Of a stretch of DNA of 64,000 bases, positions 58,313 through 64,000 are shown piece by piece. The stretch is from NCBI GenBank assembly GCA_003956705.1, contig QZCP01000844.1:99212-163211 (forward strand), written 5' to 3'. The translations under genes and the position numbers were made by a program. Within the stretch, counting starts at the first letter, position 1, and each line of letters begins with the position of its first letter. The notes beneath the pieces are model-generated. The model searched no databases. It was not told the origin of the DNA and saw nothing but the letters and a program-made list of their open reading frames with translations. Origin of the DNA: Brevipalpus yothersi (taxonomy: Eukaryota > Arthropoda > Arachnida > Trombidiformes > Tenuipalpidae).

Positions 58313-58906
58313 TCAGTTTGAGTTGGTATTTTCGGTGGGCTTGGATTCCTGTTGCTCCTTGGACTGAACTGGCTGAGGTGCAGCTGCCGGTGACATGGTA
58401 ATAGGAACCACTCTTTCATTTGATTTCGGAGCTTCAAGAGCTTTTTTGGGTGCGGTGACGGTTAGAACACCATCGGCGGACAGAGATGATTTGATATTTT
58501 CAACTTGAACCTCTTTTGGGAGCATATATCGGCGACAGAATGAACGACTGATGTAACCATGTTCATCGGGACGTTCCTCATGTTTAGCCTGAATTATGAT
58601 GGAATTATCGTCAACTGCCTTAACGGTCACCTCATTTGGTGCGAATGCTGAAACATCCACCGATACTTGAAACTGTTCCGAAGTATTGGAAACCTCTGAA
58701 GTTCCTCGATTAGCCACTTGTGAACGAGATCCCAATCGTCGGGTAAGCGGATAGAATGGTGATGGGCTGGCAAGTGCCGATGGAGTATCATCATCCAAGA
58801 TCATACCAAAATTTTGATCCAAAATTCTGGATGGAAAATCCCAGATATCCCACCAATCGTTGGATGGACGAAACAAGTGAGGAACAAGACTACGTGAAAA
58901 AGCCAT
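58313..58906 (-). CDS. Small heat-shock protein (alpha-crystallin/Hsp20 family)
   Basis: ATP-independent chaperone that binds unfolding proteins. Intronless, 197 residues. The N-terminal part (MAFSRSLVPHLFRPSNDWWD) has the aromatic-rich character of metazoan sHSPs. The alpha-crystallin domain spans about 75-160, with FQVSVDVSAFAPNEVTVKAV, HEERPDEHGYISRSFCRRYM and LSADGVLTVTAPK. A Gln/Glu/Pro-rich tail follows. It resembles the arthropod lethal(2)essential-for-life group. Lack of introns, a TATA box and an upstream heat-shock element point to stress induction. Confidence 0.96.
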   Translation of the reverse strand: MAFSRSLVPHLFRPSNDWWDIWDFPSRILDQNFGMILDDDTPSALASPSPFYPLTRRLGSRSQVANRGTSEVSNTSEQFQVSVDVSAFAPNEVTVKAVDDNSIIIQAKHEERPDEHGYISRSFCRRYMLPKEVQVENIKSSLSADGVLTVTAPKKALEAPKSNERVVPITMSPAAAPQPVQSKEQQESKPTENTNSN

Positions 58907-59111
58907 CGCACAAGATAACGATTAACGAAACAATAATCAAAATCACAAAACTAATAAGCACACTAGAACAGAAAACTAGTATTGGAACAGTATTGAAAGA
59001 TTGTTGTTGAAGGAAGGTTTTTGTTACAATGTTTGATTTAGAGCGCACTGAGACAATCAAGTTGATCACTTTCTCAGATTCAATTCATGCTCAATTCGAC
59101 AGACTTGCCGG

Positions 59112-59120
59112 CTTTATATA
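59112..59120 (-). promoter_or_regulatory. TATA box of the small heat-shock gene
   Basis: TATATAAAG on the minus strand, about 205 bases upstream of the start codon. Transcription would begin near 59085-59090, leaving a 5' UTR of about 180 bases, typical of heat-shock genes. Confidence 0.6.
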
Positions 59121-59247
59121 CACCTTCTCAGGCTGAAGAGTGCGCAAAAGTGATGAGGAAAGAGAGAGATGAGAGAGAGCAATTCTCACAGCTTCCCCAT
59201 CAGTCTGGCAGATTCTTTACTCTTCTCTCTCTCGCCTTTCTTGCACA

Positions 59248-59270
59248 TTCTCCAAATTTCCCGAAATTTC
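59248..59270. promoter_or_regulatory. Heat-shock element, five alternating units
   Basis: Five 3-base units at exact 5-base spacing: TTC (59248), CAA (59253), TTC (59258), GAA (59263) and TTC (59268). Only the second deviates from the ideal alternating TTC/GAA array bound by HSF trimers. It lies about 130 bases upstream of the TATA box of the small heat-shock gene. Confidence 0.75.
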
Positions 59271-60084
59271 GCCCACTTTCACTCTCTTTCTCTCTCTCTC
59301 TCTCTCTCTGTTTTCTTTCTTTTCTTGTACATACACAGAATTTTCTGTCTGTGTGGAGAGAAAATTTTTATCCACAAATCAATTGGATTCTTTTGCACTT
59401 ACTCATCTGCATGAAGATGACATATTTCATGTTATGTAAGCTTTTTTTTCTCACTTTGCTGACGCGTGGATGTTGTTGAAATAATTCCAAGAGATAGGCA
59501 TGGCTTCGGATATGCTGGAATGGTTACATTTCGTTCTTATGTGTTTCTCTGTGAGAATGGATGAGACAGTAAACTGTTAACACTTTTATCTAGTTTAGAA
59601 GTAGAGAGAGAGAGAGAGGTTTTTATTATTGTTTTCGAAAACAAGTGGAGTGGTGAAAAAATTTATATCTTGTGATTTGAAAAATAAATGCGATCAAAAT
59701 ACCAAGCCACTTTAATCAGACTCAATAGCTTGACTAGTCAAATTGTTCAAGGAAAAGTGTTCATGACCACTTCGAGAGTTTGGTTCACTTTGAATCAAGA
59801 ATTAAATTTAAAATCGCAACGCTCTCAATATTTATTAGGCAATTTTAATTATTTTCATCGTTCTAAAGAATAATGAAAGGATGCTTCTTATGAAGACAAT
59901 TGGAGAGGAACGACACTGACCAGTAAGGAATAATAGAAGTAGAACAATCGATATTTCTCGACTCAAGCAAATGTCAGAGAAATCAATGTGGTTTGGATCA
60001 CTACATGAAGACAAAGGGATGCTGGAACTAGAAATTTTATTTATTTATCCAACGTATTCAAATTGATTGTTTTGTGACTGAAAA
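59271..60084. other. Interval between the heat-shock promoter and the F-box gene
   Basis: AT-rich sequence with a CT tract at about 59286-59310, a GAATTTTC half-site pair near 59339 and a short GA run near 59605. It includes the 3' UTR of the F-box gene. No coding support. Confidence 0.45.
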
Positions 60085-61406
60085 TCAAAGTCGAATCAAA
60101 TGTAAAATAGACTCTTTACCTGACTCGGAATTTAATCGAATGTCACAAAAATCATCTGATATATCTATAATGGTAAGTTCAGGAAAAATGTTTTTGATTG
60201 TCGACGAAAGATGTATCGAATATGACTCGTGACTTGGTTTCTGGAATGCATAACCATCAAATATCTGAAACTTATCGAACAACAAGAAGGCGAAAACTCG
60301 TCCATCATTTATCGGAAACGTCAAATTTCTCCTAAATTCGACAAGTTTTTCTGTCGAATTTGTTAATTCGTTACAAAGTCTCACAGATGCTGATTGGACA
60401 CCTTTTCCAGCGAAAGCTATACTGAGACATGATACAGATTTATTAATACATTCATTTCGTTTTGTGACAGAATGGAGAAAAGGAATACGTGACCAGGGTT
60501 GATGAACAAATTTCTCTTCATCACATTCCGTATAGCATGCCCCAGAATAGTGTAAACAACTGTTTTCAATGAATTTTTTGACCTTCTGGCAAGAATGGCC
60601 TTTTTCACCCAAGCAAAAATAAATCAATGTTTTGATTGGATATTCTTGATCATTTAAATCGAGTTTGATGCTCTGTGGATCTGACCAGTCAGTAATGATT
60701 ACTTTGCAATCTTTGACGAATTGTTTGAAATGAAATGCGAAAAATTGAAACTTAAGTGCGTGTAATTCTGTGCCCAGTTCTGGAAACATTCCGAAAGAAA
60801 CCAGTGAGGAAGGATTCCTGATCTTAGGAAAGATTTTGGGCACCGTATCATCAACGTATGATATGAAAGAAAAATCTGGTCTTGATTTTATGCCACCTTC
60901 CACAGCAAACTGTATAGCTTTGGCGATGTCCATAGCTGTCTTTGGTAAACGAGTGATTCCTGGTCCATAGAATAGGGGATAATGAATCTCTTCACCGTCC
61001 CATTCACGACAGGGTGGATCATGTGAAGGGGTTGTATCAGATTGAGGATAGTCGGGGAGATATTTGATTAAATCCGAGACAGAAAATTTCTCGACATTAC
61101 AAATAGGTCCGTCTTTAAGACTGTAAAGAATTAGAACCCGATCATTCATGATGATACATGATAATGTACATTGTATGTCAATATTTTCTCAGCTAAATAT
61201 ACAATATGTAATAGGGTTATTACTTACAAGATTCTTCCATATTTGGTGTAATAATGGTAGACGGCAAAATAAGGGCGTTTTTTGAGCCATCTAATCGCTT
61301 CGTGATACCATGTTCGACAAACCAATCGACATTCATGAACTTTGTCATCATCATCAATGAAGTCGAATATTTTTTGCACAACATGTGAACATTCATGGAC
61401 TTCCAT
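60085..61406 (-). CDS. F-box protein, possibly FBXO22-like
   Basis: Likely substrate receptor of an SCF ubiquitin ligase. Exons 61406-61228 and 61120-60085 join with correct phase and give 404 residues. An N-terminal F-box (about 9-50) reads VVQKIFDFIDDDDKVHECRL followed by VCRTWYHEAIRWL. The long C-terminal part has no repeats and is rich in Phe, Ser and Lys. Blocks such as FAFLLFDKFQIFDG and the overall size recall the FIST-type domain of FBXO22, but I see no unmistakable FIST signature. The F-box is secure; the FBXO22 link is an inference. Confidence 0.78.
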
Positions 61407-63114
61407 GAAGCATGGATTCAGTCGATTGATAGATCAAAATGACTCACATCAAGTTGCCACCGATAAACATAAAAGAAGTGTAAAAACTCTAACATGAAGA
61501 TGATCGCTCGATAGCTGGCACCTCCTAACAATACAAGTCTAAGGCCTCAATTATGTTAATTTTCTTATGATTCAAAATTATGCAAAAAATTAGGCAACCT
61601 GTGGTGGTAATGATTGTAGCTCAACTTGTTACCATGATCTTCAGGGTTTCAATTTCGATACCATCCATACTCGAAGGTGACAGCTATTTTCGTGAAATAG
61701 TCCCTCTTCTGCAATGGCCATATGCTTGCTTAGGACTCGTTCGGTATTGTTTTCGTAACGATACGTTAGGTCGAGAACTGTGAAACTTTGAAATAGAAAA
61801 TAGAAAAACAGAATCATCAAAGCTTCTCATACCAATTGGCATCCTTAAATATTTGTCCCAGTTGTAGTTGCTAGTCATCTGGAAGTTATCTGTGATGAAC
61901 TCTATACACCTCGAAAGTTCAAGGCGCAAAAGTTGATGCGTTGAAGAGTTATGAGTCACAATCACAGAGTTTCAGTTTCAGTCATCACATCAAAAAAAAT
62001 TGAAGGAGAGAATTTTCCGATCCACTTTACCTCGCAGAATGAATTGTGTAGCTGGATGATTGAATTTTTCTCTCAATTTTCAACATTTTGAATGTATCAC
62101 AATAGGGATGCTGTGAGTTCTAGATAGTGCCCTAATGAGCCCATAAGTCAAAAAAGGGCTAAAAAGCTAAAAAAAGTTCCATCGTCTTTGAAGCTCAATC
62201 AACGAGCTGTTGCTCATAATTTATCCTGAGATGCTAAATTAGTTTCTGTCCAAATGAAATGCAAAATTTTCATTATGAAAATTGTTCATCATGATAATGT
62301 TCATGATAAACTTTCGAAATCAGATCAAAATTAGTGCTATCTTTTCTCAACACCAGATAGCAGCTGTATCGCAACGTGGATTGCGCAAGTTTTTTGTTGC
62401 TGAAAATTCTTCACTTTCATGATGAAGAGAGAGAGAACTTTCAGAACTTTTGGAAAAACATTCTGAAAGATCTGAAAAAGATTCGGATTCAGATTTAATG
62501 AAGATTCCTCTTCATTGTGAATCATCGATTTTTATCTCATCATCATTAAAAGAGAGAGAGAGAGAGAGAGTGTATTTAATACATCCTTTTAAAATGTTTA
62601 TCCAAGTATGTAGTGGTGTTGATCGTTCATATGACTTCACTTTCACCCACTTGTGTTGATCGTTTGGGTAACTTGACTCTTTTTTGCATTCTCTCTCTTT
62701 TTTTCTCTTACTTTAAGCACAAAACTTTTTCTTTCTCTTCTTTCTTGTCTATTCTTTGTTCCATGTCTACCTGTGAATAGTTTCAATTTTTCATCAACTG
62801 TTTCACTGTTTTGCTTTAATTTTTGTCAACCACTTTGGATAGTACAAGTGAATGTTTCGTTTGATGATCATTTGTGGTTATGATCATTTTAACTATTTAT
62901 TGTGATCATTCAACAATATAAGTTGAGAAAAATATCTATCTTTCTCTCTCTCTTTCATCAATTGTGATATATTTTCACTCTCAAATTCATCATCCACATA
63001 GCGTGCATCATCTCTCTATTGTGTGTTTATGTGTATACACCAAAGTAAAGTTAACCATCATAAGCGTTTATCCGTTTTATTTTCTCTACCGATAAATAAA
63101 TAAATAAAATTATC
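61407..63114. other. 1.7 kb interval upstream of the right-edge gene
   Basis: AT-rich sequence with CT-rich tracts near 62690-62760 and 62940-62955 and a GA tract at 62551-62570. Short frames at 61580-61965 on both strands overlap one another and have no support. The last part is the promoter and 5' UTR of the gene at 63115. Confidence 0.45.
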
Positions 63115-64000
63115 ATGTGGGATGATAGGCGATCACGCAAATATGCGGCACCACAATCCGGTGGTATTGGTCAGTATACTTCTGGCCATAATGGCTATGG
63201 AAATCGTGCATATGATAATACGGAAGATCTACATGCTTGGTCTATTTATCGACAAAATTTGAATGCCGATCTATCTGAATCGGCAATCGGTATTAATAAA
63301 AGTTCTAATACGGAAAGACCTTTTGGTAATTTTCAATTACGTGAAACTACGGTAAAAAATATTCTCAATCATCCAAAGTATGGACCCAGACTTCGGGATC
63401 ATGATCCCACTACCTATCTTAGGTATGGTTTGCCGCGTGCCAAAGTTGCTCAAAGTGAACTTGGTGGACAAAAATCATCATCTCCACATTCACACTCTCA
63501 CTCTCAATTACCCTCCCATCATCATTCACATCATAATCTTCATCGCCATTCACCTTCTCTTAATCATCATCCCCAACATCACCACCATCATCATGCACCG
63601 TCCAGTGCGGTGGGCATCACTAATCATCAATTAATCGGCTATGCTGGCAGAAGTGGCATGGGACAAGGGATGACATCTGATTCGGCAAGTATGTCCGATG
63701 ATGAAACGGATGTGCGAAATATGAAGCATCAAAATGTTCGTCGAACATGGAAAAGTGATCCAGATTTAATGAGAGCCGCTCAAATGGAAGCAGAATCAGC
63801 GATTCACTACAAAAAGCGATCCAACAATGTGGCCGCTCATCATCCCAAGTATGTGCCATCAAATCAGGCATCATCAATGTATCAAATTGATGGTAAAGCT
63901 GTGAGTGAAAGTGATCTAAGGTATGCTGCCAATGGTTATGGGCCACCAAATAAGCAGAAAGCCAATGGAATGTCATATCACCACTCGAATCATATAGAAG
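63115..64000 (+). CDS. N-terminal part of a large, low-complexity protein, cut by the window edge
   Basis: ATG at 63115 opens a frame that stays open for 295 codons to the window edge. It begins MWDDRRSRKYAAPQSGGIGQ. A conserved-looking block, ILNHPKYGPRLRDHD then YLRYGLPRAK, precedes a His/Ser-rich section (about 120-162, with runs of His). An acidic segment, SDSASMSDDETDVRN, follows, then RRTWKSDPDLMRAAQMEAES. There is no signal peptide or membrane segment so far. The mix of charged, disordered segments suggests a cytoplasmic scaffold or regulatory protein. I do not recognise the family. A minus-strand frame at 63620-63976 is its shadow. Confidence 0.7.
   Translation, partial: MWDDRRSRKYAAPQSGGIGQYTSGHNGYGNRAYDNTEDLHAWSIYRQNLNADLSESAIGINKSSNTERPFGNFQLRETTVKNILNHPKYGPRLRDHDPTTYLRYGLPRAKVAQSELGGQKSSSPHSHSHSQLPSHHHSHHNLHRHSPSLNHHPQHHHHHHAPSSAVGITNHQLIGYAGRSGMGQGMTSDSASMSDDETDVRNMKHQNVRRTWKSDPDLMRAAQMEAESAIHYKKRSNNVAAHHPKYVPSNQASSMYQIDGKAVSESDLRYAANGYGPPNKQKANGMSYHHSNHIE

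Noticed and set aside
61580..61965. Overlapping frames on both strands upstream of the right-edge gene
   Set aside because: Mutually exclusive, short and without support.
1..64000. CRISPR arrays, tRNA or rRNA genes, transposase or integrated viral genes
   Set aside because: None seen by eye. The repeats are simple sequence, and no tRNA T-loop or transposase-like frame was recognised.

Overview
This is a 64 kb piece of a compact, AT-rich animal nuclear genome, most likely an arthropod and probably an acariform mite. Genes are split by introns, many under 150 bases, with GTAAGT/GTGAGT donors and pyrimidine-plus-AG acceptors. The gene set is animal: glutamate receptor, DEG/ENaC channel, ADAMTS, ST7, and SF3a/SF3b splicing factors. 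A TATA plus TCAGT core promoter and a DM4/12-like protein point to arthropods, but the exact taxon is inferred. GA/CT microsatellites are very common, and one contains a 46-base assembly gap.

Layout. 1-94 (-): first exon of a secreted or membrane protein leaving the left edge. 2059-6529 (-): kainate-type glutamate receptor in 11 exons. 7792-8340 (-): a coding-like but broken stretch. 9316-9418 (+): possible signal-peptide exon. 14143-18661 (+): ADAMTS metalloprotease, 7 exons. 19619-24731 (-): 3CxxC zinc-finger (RTP-like) protein. 29201-29391 (+): orphan extracellular-type exon. 30112-31690 (-) and 31984-33580 (+): SF3A3 and SF3B4, head to head. 37580-38647 (+): cysteine-free secreted protein of unknown function. 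43558-49340 (+): DEG/ENaC channel, 9 exons. 50069-50928 (+): small Shisa/VOPP1-like membrane protein. 51450-51982 (+): ISCA2. 52339-52935 (+): DM4/12-like secreted protein. 53112-54204 (-): DCN1-like neddylation factor. 54786-57293 (+): ST7, 8 exons. 58313-58906 (-): small heat-shock protein with an upstream heat-shock element. 60085-61406 (-): F-box protein, possibly FBXO22-like. 63115-64000 (+): start of a long His-rich protein leaving the right edge.

How the genes relate. This is an ordinary eukaryotic neighbourhood with no operon logic. One pairing looks meaningful: SF3A3 and SF3B4 encode subunits of the two halves of the U2 snRNP SF3 complex and share a 293-base divergent promoter region. 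DCN1-like and ST7 are also divergent, 581 bases apart.

Most interesting observation. The kainate receptor reading frame ends at TGA followed directly by CTAG, the best-known stop-readthrough context. The same frame then stays open for 73 more codons and ends in SSDV, a class I PDZ ligand resembling the ESDV tail of vertebrate GluN2 subunits. Readthrough, or a 63-base alternative intron that removes the stop, would make a second receptor isoform with a synaptic-scaffold anchor. Splice models were assembled by eye from splice consensus, reading phase and family conservation; there is no transcript evidence.
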